64,000 bases of DNA, taken from NCBI RefSeq assembly GCF_005049105.1, contig NZ_SUKA01000005.1, positions 35,843 to 99,842 of the forward strand. Reading direction: 5' to 3'. The notes beneath the pieces were generated by a model that did no database searches, was not told the origin of the DNA, and saw only the letters and a program-made list of their open reading frames with translations. The stretch is from Sphingobacterium alkalisoli (GTDB lineage Bacteria; Bacteroidota; Bacteroidia; Sphingobacteriales; Sphingobacteriaceae). A program made the translations under genes and the position numbers. This document shows positions 35,143 to 42,235 of the stretch, piece after piece. How positions within the stretch are numbered: position 1 is the first letter of the stretch; every line of letters starts with the position of its first letter.

Positions 35143-36407
35143 TCAATACGGGCAGTTCTTTACGGCGGGCGTTTCTCTACAATGAGCATAAGCTTTCGGA
35201 AGGTGCTGCATCAATCCTGACGGTGCAGAATTATCCCTATAATGCCGATGAAATGAATACCGACAGAAGGCTCAACCTGCTACTGAAGCTGGCCGGATTA
35301 AGGGAGGATGTAAAGGTAAACAGCGTCCATATCTCTTTGAATTTTTCGCCCGACGAACAACTTTCTGATGGGATAATGGCTGGCATAGCAAAGGAGTATA
35401 TGGATAAAATAGGCTTCGGCACACAGCCGTTCCTGGTATACCGGCATAACGATAGTGGGCATCCGCATTGCCACATTGTGACCACCAATATAGAGCTGGA
35501 CGGTTCGCGGATATCCCTCCATAATATTGGCAGGGAAAGGTCGGAACCGGCAAGGAAAGAACTCGAAATAAAGTACGGGTTGGTAAAGGCCGAAGACCAC
35601 AGGAAGACACTTTATGCCCTGAAGCCTATAGATGCCAGCAAGGTACAGTACGGCAGGACAGAGACGAAAAGAGCAATAGGAAATGTCCTGGCAAACGTTA
35701 TCGACCAGTATAAATATACCTCTTTGGCGGAGCTGAATGCCGTACTTAAACTCTACAATGTGACGGCAGAAAGGGGAGGAGACAACTCCCGTATATATGC
35801 CCACCGTGGACTCAATTACCGTGTGCTGGACACCGAAGGCAACCCTGTGGGTGTACCCATTAAAGCCAGCCTTTTTCACAACAGACCAACGCTGGACTAT
35901 ATAGAAAATAAGTTCCTGAAGAACGATGTGGCAAGGCAGGCGCATAAGGCAAAGATAAAATCAACCATTGATTTTGCTATAGCTTCCAAGCGGCCCAAGA
36001 CCCTTTCAGAGCTGGAAGAACACCTCCGAAGGAGCGGTTTAAAGATGATGCTGAGGCAGAACGGACAAGGACTGGTTTACGGTATTACCTATATCGATTT
36101 CAAAACAAAATGTGTATTCAACGGCAGCGCTTTAGGTAAGACCTACAGTGCAACAGGCTTGTTGGAACGCATGGGATTAGGGCAGGTACGCACAGATAAG
36201 TCTATCACATTGCACAGAGAAATGGAGCGGAATAAGGTTTCAGATGAAGGCTTTACTGCGGAAAAAAATGACCCAAAAATTAACAAGACAGTACCCGATA
36301 CGAGCGTCGAAAAGACCTTGCTCGACCTATTACTGCAGCAGGAATATGCCTCCAACGCGGTACCGTTTGAGTGGAAGAAAAAGAAGAAAAGAAAGAAAAA
36401 ATGGTAG
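35130..36407 (+). CDS. MOBP-type relaxase / mobilisation nuclease
   Basis: The protein has 425 aa. The relaxase domain (about 1-250) carries the metal-binding three-His motif YRHNDSGHPHCHIVTTN (about 109-125) and upstream HISLNFSPDEQLSDG. The catalytic Tyr is expected in the first 20 residues (FLYNEH). The C-terminus is very basic (KKKKKRKKKW). It nicks oriT and pilots the DNA strand through a conjugation channel supplied by another element. The gene overlaps mobC by 13 bp. The channel and coupling protein genes are absent here, so the island is mobilisable at best. Confidence 0.88.
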   Translation: MVAIINTGSSLRRAFLYNEHKLSEGAASILTVQNYPYNADEMNTDRRLNLLLKLAGLREDVKVNSVHISLNFSPDEQLSDGIMAGIAKEYMDKIGFGTQPFLVYRHNDSGHPHCHIVTTNIELDGSRISLHNIGRERSEPARKELEIKYGLVKAEDHRKTLYALKPIDASKVQYGRTETKRAIGNVLANVIDQYKYTSLAELNAVLKLYNVTAERGGDNSRIYAHRGLNYRVLDTEGNPVGVPIKASLFHNRPTLDYIENKFLKNDVARQAHKAKIKSTIDFAIASKRPKTLSELEEHLRRSGLKMMLRQNGQGLVYGITYIDFKTKCVFNGSALGKTYSATGLLERMGLGQVRTDKSITLHREMERNKVSDEGFTAEKNDPKINKTVPDTSVEKTLLDLLLQQEYASNAVPFEWKKKKKRKKKW

Positions 36408-36655
36408 TTTGTCAGTTTAAGTTTGCAAGTTGATCACAAGAACCTCATTCCCGTTCAAAACAAAGGCACTTATTAAAAGATTTAGCGAGGCCTGAATCTA
36501 TTATTATCCAACCGTGCATGAAGAAGACGCACCCTATATAAGTAACCTCAATTACCTGCTCAAGCTACCTATGCCCAACTTCGATAATGAAGGAATGTTC
36601 TTTGTTTAATTTTTAGACTCTTAGGATGTTAGAGAATGTCATTAATGGCAAACAG
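36408..36655. other. Intergenic region with a short gene remnant
   Basis: Bases 36514-36609 (plus) read as a 31-codon tail, HEEDAPYISNLNYLLKLP and onward to a stop at 36607. An in-frame stop precedes it at 36493, so it is at most a fragment of a lost gene. No other feature seen. Confidence 0.35.
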
Positions 36656-36868
36656 TTATTTCAAAATAATCTCGGGATTAACCCCCATTGCAGAACAGAT
36701 TTTTTCAATCAGATCCGCGCTAAGGTTTAGCTTGCCACTTTCATACCGGCTAATGGTATTGGTTCCTTTAACGCCTATTTTGTCCGCCAATTCCTGCATT
36801 GTCAGCCCTTTTTTTATCCGCGCCGCTTTCAGGGCGGCTGCAATTTGAATTTTAAAACTCATGTCCAA
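36656..36868 (-). CDS. XRE-family helix-turn-helix regulator
   Basis: This 70-aa protein is a single HTH_3 domain (KGLTMQELADKIGVKGTNTI, SRYESGKLNL). The first Met may be at 36868 or two codons in. It is divergent from the 54-aa gene and the recombinase. A 20-bp perfect palindrome lies between them. It likely represses its own gene and the recombinase operon, controlling excision. Confidence 0.85.
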   Translation of the reverse strand: MDMSFKIQIAAALKAARIKKGLTMQELADKIGVKGTNTISRYESGKLNLSADLIEKICSAMGVNPEIILK

Positions 36869-36912
36869 AAATAGTTTTTAAAAAGGATAAAAAAATATTT
36901 TAAATAATTGGT

Positions 36913-36932
36913 TAGTACATTATAATGTACTA
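36913..36932. promoter_or_regulatory. 20-bp perfect palindrome, likely XRE operator
   Basis: TAGTACATTATAATGTACTA is its own reverse complement. It is 45 bp upstream of the XRE start and about 150 bp upstream of the 54-aa gene. A dimeric HTH repressor is the natural ligand. Confidence 0.6.
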
Positions 36933-37084
36933 TATTTACATATCGGGTTACCTGGAACCTTTGCGTTCTACATGATTAGAATTTGTACAACTTAATATAT
37001 AGATTGGCAAGTTTCTAACTTTGTAAAAGGGAACCGACAGGCCGTTCCCATATTTGTAATGCTTTTGGTGAAAAGGGAACAGTG

Positions 37085-37249
37085 ATGGAAGAAGAGAAAA
37101 GTAGCGGGGCCCTGACCCCGCGTCAGGCTATGGCCATATTACAGAAACACGGCACTATTGTGACAGAAGAAGAGGCAGAGGTTATGCTAACTACCATCAG
37201 GTATATGGTAAAGTTGATTATAGAGCAGCAACTTCGAGAAAATAAATAA
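37085..37249 (+). CDS. Conserved-looking 54-aa protein upstream of the recombinase
   Basis: ATG at 37085, stop at 37247-37249, 54 aa. It is mostly helical: EEEKSSGALTPRQAMAILQ, then GTIVTEEEAEVMLTTIRYMV. A -7 element TAACTTTG lies at 37016-37023, and a GGGAAC/GTTCCC hairpin sits in the leader. The gene is 67 bp upstream of the recombinase, same strand. Similar short helical proteins precede serine recombinases in Bacteroidota elements as far as I recall. A role as recombination directionality or regulatory factor is plausible, not shown. Confidence 0.6.
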   Translation: MEEEKSSGALTPRQAMAILQKHGTIVTEEEAEVMLTTIRYMVKLIIEQQLRENK

Positions 37250-37316
37250 GGATTTCTACCGTTCAGTTGGTATCCGAATCCTTCTAAAATTATATAGCAA
37301 GATTAAACTTTTCGTT

Positions 37317-38900
37317 ATGAAGAAAGCATATCTATACATACGTGTAAGCACGGACGAACAGGCCGAGACAGGATATTCGCAAAGAAACCAGGAAGAAGCA
37401 TTAAGAAGATACTGTATAGTAAATTCGATTACGATCCTTGATGTAATCTACGAAGATCATTCTGCCAAGTCATTTCAGCGGCCTGAATGGAAGAAACTAC
37501 TGGTGATGATAAAAAAGAATAAGGGCAAGAGTACACTGGTTCTCTTTACTAAATGGGACAGGTTCAGTAGGAATGCCGGGGACTCGTATCAAATGATAAA
37601 CTTACTGGCCAGGATGGGAGCCGAACCCCAGGCAATTGAGCAGCCATTGGACTTGTCTGTTCCGGAAAATAAAATGATGCTTGCTTTTTACCTCGCTTCC
37701 CCCGAAGTGGAGAATGACCGAAGGGCATTGAACGTATTCCACGGCATGAGACGCGCCAAAAAGGAGGGACGATGGATGGGAATTGCGCCAATTGGATTTA
37801 GGAATTGTATAGATGAAGATAACCGTCGGAAATATATAGCACCGGATAAGACCACCGGTCCCATTATGGTCTGGGCTTTTGGGGAACTGGCTGCAAACCG
37901 TTTCAATACGCAGGAAATTCTTAGGATGGTCAGGGATAAGGGGCTTAGATGTTCCAAGAACAATTTTTGGGTAGCTATCAGGAACCCCGTTTACTGCGGA
38001 AAGATATTTGTTCCGCCGTTGAAAGATGAACCAGGTCAATTTGTTACCGGGCAGCACATGCCACTGATCTCAGAAACCCTTTTTTACCAATGTCAGGATG
38101 TATTGGACGGGCGGAAGCGTAATCCCAACAATAAGCCTAAGGTTGTATGTGATGATATGCTGCCCTTACGTGGTTTCCTTGAATGTCCTCAATGCAGCAA
38201 GCTGCTTACCGGTAGTGCATCAAAGGGAAGGAATCAATATTATTACTACTACCATTGTTCAAGCCAGTGCGGAATACGGTTCAAGGCGGAACTGGCCAAC
38301 AATGAATTTATTGATTACCTAAAGACCTTTGTTCCAAAGCCAGGAATATTGGATGTCTGTACCAAAGAAATTGTTGCCCAATTTAAAACGGAAAACCACA
38401 TGGTACAAAAAGAACGCAGGAGATTGATAGAAGAGATGGATGTGTGTAATAAGCGCTTGTCCAACGCTAGGATACTTAGGGTTGAGGGAGAACTTGATGA
38501 GGGGGATTTCAATGCCCTTAAGGAAGATATCAATGCTAAGATGAATTCAATCGAGGCGACATTGGGGAGGCTTTCGGGAAAAAGCAGGGAGATAAATGAA
38601 ATTATAGAGGAATCGCTGAACCAGATTGCAGAGATTAATAAGTTCTACGAAACCAGCACTTTAGAGCGTAAGCGCAATATAATTGGTTCGATGTTTCCTG
38701 AAAAACTGGTATTTGACGGAACACGACATCGAACCGCCCGGATCAACCGTGGAGTCGAGCTTATCTATCTGAAATCCAATAAATTAGAAGGTAAAAAAAA
38801 TGGGACAAATCAGTGTTTTTCTGACTTGTCCCATGAGGTGATCCCGCTGGGATTCGAACCCAGGACCCATACATTAAAAGTGTATTGCTCTACCAGCTGA
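37317..38900 (+). CDS. Large serine recombinase (island integrase) with tRNA-derived C-terminus
   Basis: The protein has 527 aa. The resolvase catalytic domain (about 3-150) has the Ser nucleophile in AYLYIRVSTDEQAETGYS and the Arg in LFTKWDRFSRN. A recombinase domain (about 170-270), a zinc ribbon with CPQCSKLLTG and HCSSQC (about 287-325) and a coiled coil (about 350-460) follow. The last 20 residues from Val508 (IPLGFEPRTHTLKVYCSTS) are antisense translation of tRNA-Lys. They begin at the attR core, so integration altered the native C-terminus. The gene reads convergently into the tRNA. Confidence 0.92.
   Translation: MKKAYLYIRVSTDEQAETGYSQRNQEEALRRYCIVNSITILDVIYEDHSAKSFQRPEWKKLLVMIKKNKGKSTLVLFTKWDRFSRNAGDSYQMINLLARMGAEPQAIEQPLDLSVPENKMMLAFYLASPEVENDRRALNVFHGMRRAKKEGRWMGIAPIGFRNCIDEDNRRKYIAPDKTTGPIMVWAFGELAANRFNTQEILRMVRDKGLRCSKNNFWVAIRNPVYCGKIFVPPLKDEPGQFVTGQHMPLISETLFYQCQDVLDGRKRNPNNKPKVVCDDMLPLRGFLECPQCSKLLTGSASKGRNQYYYYYHCSSQCGIRFKAELANNEFIDYLKTFVPKPGILDVCTKEIVAQFKTENHMVQKERRRLIEEMDVCNKRLSNARILRVEGELDEGDFNALKEDINAKMNSIEATLGRLSGKSREINEIIEESLNQIAEINKFYETSTLERKRNIIGSMFPEKLVFDGTRHRTARINRGVELIYLKSNKLEGKKNGTNQCFSDLSHEVIPLGFEPRTHTLKVYCSTS
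38793..38834 (-). terminator. Island-supplied terminator for tRNA-Lys, overlapping attP repeats
   Basis: On the minus strand ATGGGACAAGTCAG, 7-nt loop, CTGATTTGTCCCAT and eight T form an intrinsic terminator. It starts 4 nt after the tRNA-Lys 3' end. It lies inside the 3' coding part of the recombinase, and its arms carry the ATGGGAC/GTCCCAT motif also seen in attP. Confidence 0.75.
38828..38855. other. attR, right junction of the genomic island
   Basis: The island half-site GTCCCATGAGGT joins the shared GTGA (38838-38841) and then tRNA-Lys sequence TCCCGCTGGGATT. Together with attL this bounds an element of about 38.57 kb. Confidence 0.8.
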
Positions 38901-38911
38901 GCTACGGAATC
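38839..38911 (-). tRNA. tRNA-Lys(TTT)
   Basis: Read on the minus strand: acceptor GATTCCG pairs with CGGGATC, D-arm AGCTCAGCTGGTAGAGC, anticodon loop CTTTTAA (anticodon TTT), T-arm CTGGGTTCGAATCCCAG, discriminator A. It has 73 nt and CCA is not encoded. Its last bases form the attB half of the island junction, so integration kept the tRNA intact. Confidence 0.97.
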
Positions 38912-38952
38912 CTAATCCGGTGATGGATTATCCTTCATTGTTTGAAGTGATG

Positions 38953-38983
38953 CAAAGGTAGATATTTTCCTTTTAAGTGCAAA
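38953..38983 (-). promoter_or_regulatory. Promoter of tRNA-Lys
   Basis: On the minus strand TTTG (980-983), 19 nt, TACCTTTG (953-960). It lies 42 bp upstream of the tRNA 5' end and is a good match to the Bacteroidota consensus. Confidence 0.7.
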
Positions 38984-39197
38984 TAATAATTCACTTTTTT
39001 TGATGTTTCTGACTGAACTTTCTCATTTTAAAAAGGTTAGTTTTTTTCTTTTTATGAGACTCCATTCAATAAAAAGCTAGCTTGTACAAAATATTAATAA
39101 AATGATAAAATTGATTTGGAAAATAAATTTTAATATGATACTTTAGTGATATCAAAATAATATCAAAATTAAAAAACATACAAATAATTTAAATTTT

Positions 39198-40064
39198 ATG
39201 GAAAAGATTATTAAACCGACTTCAGGATATTCCGCACTAGGAATTGGAGTATTTGCGGCGATCGTTGCTATCTATTCGATCGTACAGCTGGTAAATGGAA
39301 CTGGTTGGTTTGGGATAATACTCGTATTGATGCTTATAGTTGTTATTGTAATCCTTAAGGGCATCATTATCGTGCATCCCAATCATTCAAGGGTGTTGAA
39401 TTTTTTTGGAAAATATGTGGGAACCGTAAAGGATAACGGGCTATTTTTTGTCAACCCTCTCTTTTCTGCAACACGAATAAGTTTGCGATCTGAAAATTTG
39501 CAAGGGCAGACATTGAAAGTGAATGACAAAATCGGAAATCCGATTGAAATTGGTGCAGTGATTGTATGGAAGGTAGGAGATACCTATAAGGCGGCCTATG
39601 ACGTTGAACGGTATGGGGATTATGTACGTGTGCAAAGCGAGGCTGCAGTGCGGCATTTGGCGGGAAGCTTTGCATATGATAATTTTGAAGACGACCAAGC
39701 GGAGATTACGCTGCGTGGTGGTGGAGTAGATGTAAATCGTATTTTAGAAAATGAACTAACGGAGCGCTTATCGAAAGCTGGTATTGTGGTAGAAGAAGCT
39801 CGAATTAGTCATTTAGCTTATGCTTCTGAAATAGCTGGAGCAATGCTCCAACGGCAGCAGGCGTCTGCTATTGTGGCTGCGCGGGCGAAAATCGTAGAGG
39901 GAGCTGTAGGGATGGTAGACATGGCGCTTAAAAAATTGTCGGAAGAGAATATCGTTGAATTGGATGATGAGCGCAAAGCTGCTATGGTGAGTAATCTGAT
40001 GGTGGTGCTGTGCGGGGAGAAGGCCGTTCAACCTATTGTAAATACAGGAACACTGTATAATTAG
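39198..40064 (+). CDS. SPFH/Band 7 (stomatin-like) membrane protein
   Basis: The protein has 288 aa. Two close hydrophobic segments at the N-terminus (about 13-32 and 38-56) are followed by the SPFH domain (about 60-230; VLNFFGKYVGTVKDNGLFFV, NDKIGNPIEIGAVIVWKV). A C-terminal helical oligomerisation region follows (MLQRQQASAIVAARAKIVEG). SPFH proteins form membrane microdomains and often assist membrane protease or stress functions. A small RHH gene follows 20 bp downstream and is probably co-transcribed. Confidence 0.9.
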   Translation: MEKIIKPTSGYSALGIGVFAAIVAIYSIVQLVNGTGWFGIILVLMLIVVIVILKGIIIVHPNHSRVLNFFGKYVGTVKDNGLFFVNPLFSATRISLRSENLQGQTLKVNDKIGNPIEIGAVIVWKVGDTYKAAYDVERYGDYVRVQSEAAVRHLAGSFAYDNFEDDQAEITLRGGGVDVNRILENELTERLSKAGIVVEEARISHLAYASEIAGAMLQRQQASAIVAARAKIVEGAVGMVDMALKKLSEENIVELDDERKAAMVSNLMVVLCGEKAVQPIVNTGTLYN

Positions 40065-40084
40065 TAATTTTAGTTTTCAATGAA

Positions 40085-40255
40085 ATGAAAAAAAGTTTTG
40101 TGATAAGGATTGATGAGGAAACGTATAAACTTTTGGAAAAGTGGGCACAGGATGAATTCAGGAGTGTGAATGGACAGATTGAATATTTGATAAATCAAAG
40201 TCTACAACAGGCGGGGCGTAAAAAACGTGGGATAGAGGGGAAGAAATTGTTTTAA
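40085..40255 (+). CDS. Small Arc-like ribbon-helix-helix protein
   Basis: 56 aa, MKKSFVIRIDEETYKLLEKW then NGQIEYLINQSLQQAGRKKR. The strand-helix-helix pattern (FVIRIDEETYKLLEKWA..E..S.NGQIEYLI) is that of Arc/MetJ proteins. It lies 20 bp after the SPFH gene, a pairing I recall from other Bacteroidota. It may regulate the SPFH gene. Its stop overlaps the end of the convergent gene by 4 bp. Confidence 0.75.
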   Translation: MKKSFVIRIDEETYKLLEKWAQDEFRSVNGQIEYLINQSLQQAGRKKRGIEGKKLF

Positions 40256-40560
40256 TCCCTCCTTATGTATTCTCTATCTTCGTCTGATAGATTGGACGGA
40301 GAATAGGGATGCTCGTCTAACGCGGTAGGCGTAAACGGCGCGTTGGGGTTTGTTATCCCATATTCCTTTGGATGGACTTTTTTACGGCGAAAGAGTACGC
40401 CTCCTGTAATTACACCTATGAGAAAAAAAACACCAAGTATTAATAATTTGGACGTGCGAATGTCTCCAAAAAACCAAAATGAACTTTCTTCTTTGTTATT
40501 GAATAAAACAATTACTACAATTGCCAACAATACAGCGATTATAATGGTTTTTGGTTTCAT
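40252..40560 (-). CDS. Small two-helix membrane protein
   Basis: A start at ATG 40560 gives 102 aa beginning MKPKTIIIAVLLAIVVIVLF. A second helix follows (about 38-57, LLILGVFFLIGVITGGVLF), then a basic/polar tail. The upstream in-frame start at 40608 adds an unlikely non-hydrophobic lead. The layout resembles LapA-like inner-membrane proteins. Function unknown. Confidence 0.65.
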   Translation of the reverse strand: MKPKTIIIAVLLAIVVIVLFNNKEESSFWFFGDIRTSKLLILGVFFLIGVITGGVLFRRKKVHPKEYGITNPNAPFTPTALDEHPYSPSNLSDEDREYIRRD

Positions 40561-40698
40561 ATGTATATAATTTTTTGATACTGCTCGTTTTCCCATATCT
40601 AGTTGCAAAAATTCATGGGCTCACCAGTTTTTATTATGTGTACAAACTTAGACAACTTACGTTTTTTTTGCAAATATTAGTTAGAATGGTATGCAAAA

Positions 40699-40726
40699 AA
40701 AGGAGACAGCTTACGTTGTCTCCTTT
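40699..40726 (-). terminator. Terminator of the rpsF-rpsR-rplI operon
   Basis: AAAGGAGACA and TGTCTCCTTT form a 10-bp stem with an 8-nt loop. On the minus strand it is followed by seven T. It lies 24 bp after the rplI stop. Confidence 0.8.
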
Positions 40727-40749
40727 TAATATGGTGAGGCTGAATGTAA

Positions 40750-41193
40750 TTATTCGCCTACTACTTCGAAAGGAACTTGAACTTTTACTTCTTTGTGTAA
40801 GTTTAAGTTTGCTAGGTATTCACCAAGAGTTTTAGGCTCTTCTTCGAATGTAATACGGCGGCGATCTACCTCGTAACCTTGTGCTTTCAATGCATCTGCA
40901 ATTTGGATGCTGTTTACTTTACCAAAGATTTTTCCAGATTCACCTGCTTTAGCACCGATTGAAAGTTTAACACTTTCTAATTTGGCAGCTAATTCTGTAG
41001 CATCTTTCTTGATTTTATCTTGTTTGAACTGAGCTTGTTTGATGTTCTCAGCCAACACCTTTTTTGCTGATGATGTTGCTAATGTAGCAAATCCTTGAGG
41101 AATAAGGTAGTTGCGACCGAATCCCGGTTTTACTACTACGATATCGTCTTTCTCACCAAGGTGTTTAACATCTTGTTTTAATATAACTTCCAT
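40750..41193 (-). CDS. rplI: 50S ribosomal protein L9
   Basis: This 147-aa protein has the N-terminal L9 domain signature MEVILKQDVKHLGEKDDIV and VKPGFGRNYLIPQGFA. A central helix and C-terminal RNA-binding domain (IADALKAQGYEVDRRRITF) follow. It binds 23S rRNA near the L1 stalk. It is the last gene of the S6-S18-L9 operon, 13 bp after rpsR, and is followed by a terminator. Length is as expected. Confidence 0.97.
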   Translation of the reverse strand: MEVILKQDVKHLGEKDDIVVVKPGFGRNYLIPQGFATLATSSAKKVLAENIKQAQFKQDKIKKDATELAAKLESVKLSIGAKAGESGKIFGKVNSIQIADALKAQGYEVDRRRITFEEEPKTLGEYLANLNLHKEVKVQVPFEVVGE

Positions 41194-41206
41194 TATCGTA
41201 TCCTCC

Positions 41207-41470
41207 TTATTTTAATGAATCAGTTACGTAAGGCATAAGTCCAATGATACGTGAACGTTTCACGGCTTGAGCTACTTTACGTTGAAATTTCAATGATGTT
41301 CCAGTTAAACGACGTGGTAAAATTTTACCTTGGTCATTTACAAACTTTAATAAGAAGTTTGCGTCTTTGTAATCGATATACTTGATACCGTTCTTTTTGA
41401 AACGACAATATTTTTTACGGTTGTCCTCTACTTTAGGGGCAGTTACGTATTGGATGTTTTCGTTAGCCAT
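41207..41470 (-). CDS. rpsR: 30S ribosomal protein S18
   Basis: This 87-aa protein contains KKYCRFKKNGIKYIDYKDAN and the S18 signature LPRRLTGTSLKFQRKVAQAV, KRSRIIGLMPYV. It pairs with S6 on the platform of the small subunit. Its start overlaps the rpsF stop by 1 bp, indicating coupled translation. Confidence 0.97.
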   Translation of the reverse strand: MANENIQYVTAPKVEDNRKKYCRFKKNGIKYIDYKDANFLLKFVNDQGKILPRRLTGTSLKFQRKVAQAVKRSRIIGLMPYVTDSLK

Positions 41471-41838
41471 TAGTTTGCTACCTCCTCAGTTTTAGTTTCT
41501 GCTTTTTTGTTGAATGCACCGCTGCGTTTTTTCTCACTATAAGCAATTGCATGCTTGTCTAGAGAGATCGTTAAGAAGCGCATTACGCGTTCATCACGCT
41601 TGTATTCAAGCTCTAATTTTTTGATTAATTCACCTGGAGCCTTGAATTCAGTTAAGTGATAAAATCCAGTGGATTTCTTCTGGATTGGATACGCTAATTT
41701 TCTCAAACCCCAATTATCTTCTGCGATAATTTCGGCTCCGCCTTCTGTGAGGATACTTTTGAATTTTGCGATTGTTTCTTTCGCAGCATCCTCTGAAAGC
41801 AACGGGGTAAGAATGATGACAGATTCGTACTGTTGCAT
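41470..41838 (-). CDS. rpsF: 30S ribosomal protein S6
   Basis: This 122-aa protein has the S6 fold with MQQYESVIILTPLLSEDAAK, NWGLRKLAYPIQKKSTGFYH and KRDERVMRFLTISLDKHA. The short Lys/Glu-rich tail is usual. It is first in the operon, with a promoter at 41893-41921 and a small hairpin in the leader. Confidence 0.97.
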   Translation of the reverse strand: MQQYESVIILTPLLSEDAAKETIAKFKSILTEGGAEIIAEDNWGLRKLAYPIQKKSTGFYHLTEFKAPGELIKKLELEYKRDERVMRFLTISLDKHAIAYSEKKRSGAFNKKAETKTEEVAN

Positions 41839-41892
41839 TGTTTAAATAATTATTTTAATTTAAAATTGTTCCGTACATATTATACGGAAGTG

Positions 41893-41921
41893 CAAAGGTA
41901 AGAAAATATTTTACAAACCAA
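41893..41921 (-). promoter_or_regulatory. Promoter of the rpsF operon
   Basis: On the minus strand TTG (919-921), 18 nt, TACCTTTG (893-900). The leader then contains TTCCGTA, a 7-nt loop, TACGGAA (41869-41889), which may be a ribosomal-protein binding hairpin. Confidence 0.65.
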
Positions 41922-41987
41922 TAATTTAACGATGAAACTTTTTAGGGTTAGCGCTTCATTCTTTTGCAAGCAATCTAAAATGGAAGT

Positions 41988-42054
41988 AAAAAAGAAAGGT
42001 TTTCAAACGGGGAGAATGAAAACCTTTACTAACCAATTATAAACCTAAATTATG
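41988..42054 (-). ncRNA. Candidate small RNA of about 65-70 nt
   Basis: A complete minus-strand transcription unit sits in a gap without ORFs: promoter (42061-42091), about 27 nt of unstructured AT-rich 5' part, then AAAGGTTTTCA, 11-nt loop, TGAAAACCTTT and a T run (41988-41994). The 5' part (CATAATTTAGGTTTATAATT) encodes no peptide. It may be a trans-acting sRNA or a decoy transcript. No RNA family recognised. Confidence 0.55.
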
Positions 42055-42060
42055 ATGGTG

Positions 42061-42091
42061 CAAATGTACGTGTATTTTTTACACTAAGCAA
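42061..42091 (-). promoter_or_regulatory. Promoter of the candidate small RNA
   Basis: On the minus strand TTG (42089-42091), 20 nt, TACATTTG (42061-42068). Confidence 0.6.
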
Positions 42092-42235
42092 GTTTTTTTT
42101 AGAAAAAGTTTTTTGATGATAAATAGCATGCATTCATCAATGTTTGATTGACCAAACGACGAGATCGCTAAATCCTAAATTGTTAAAATAAAAGCGTCAT
42201 TGTAAACAAAGTTTTTCACTGGCTGTTCTTAGCGT

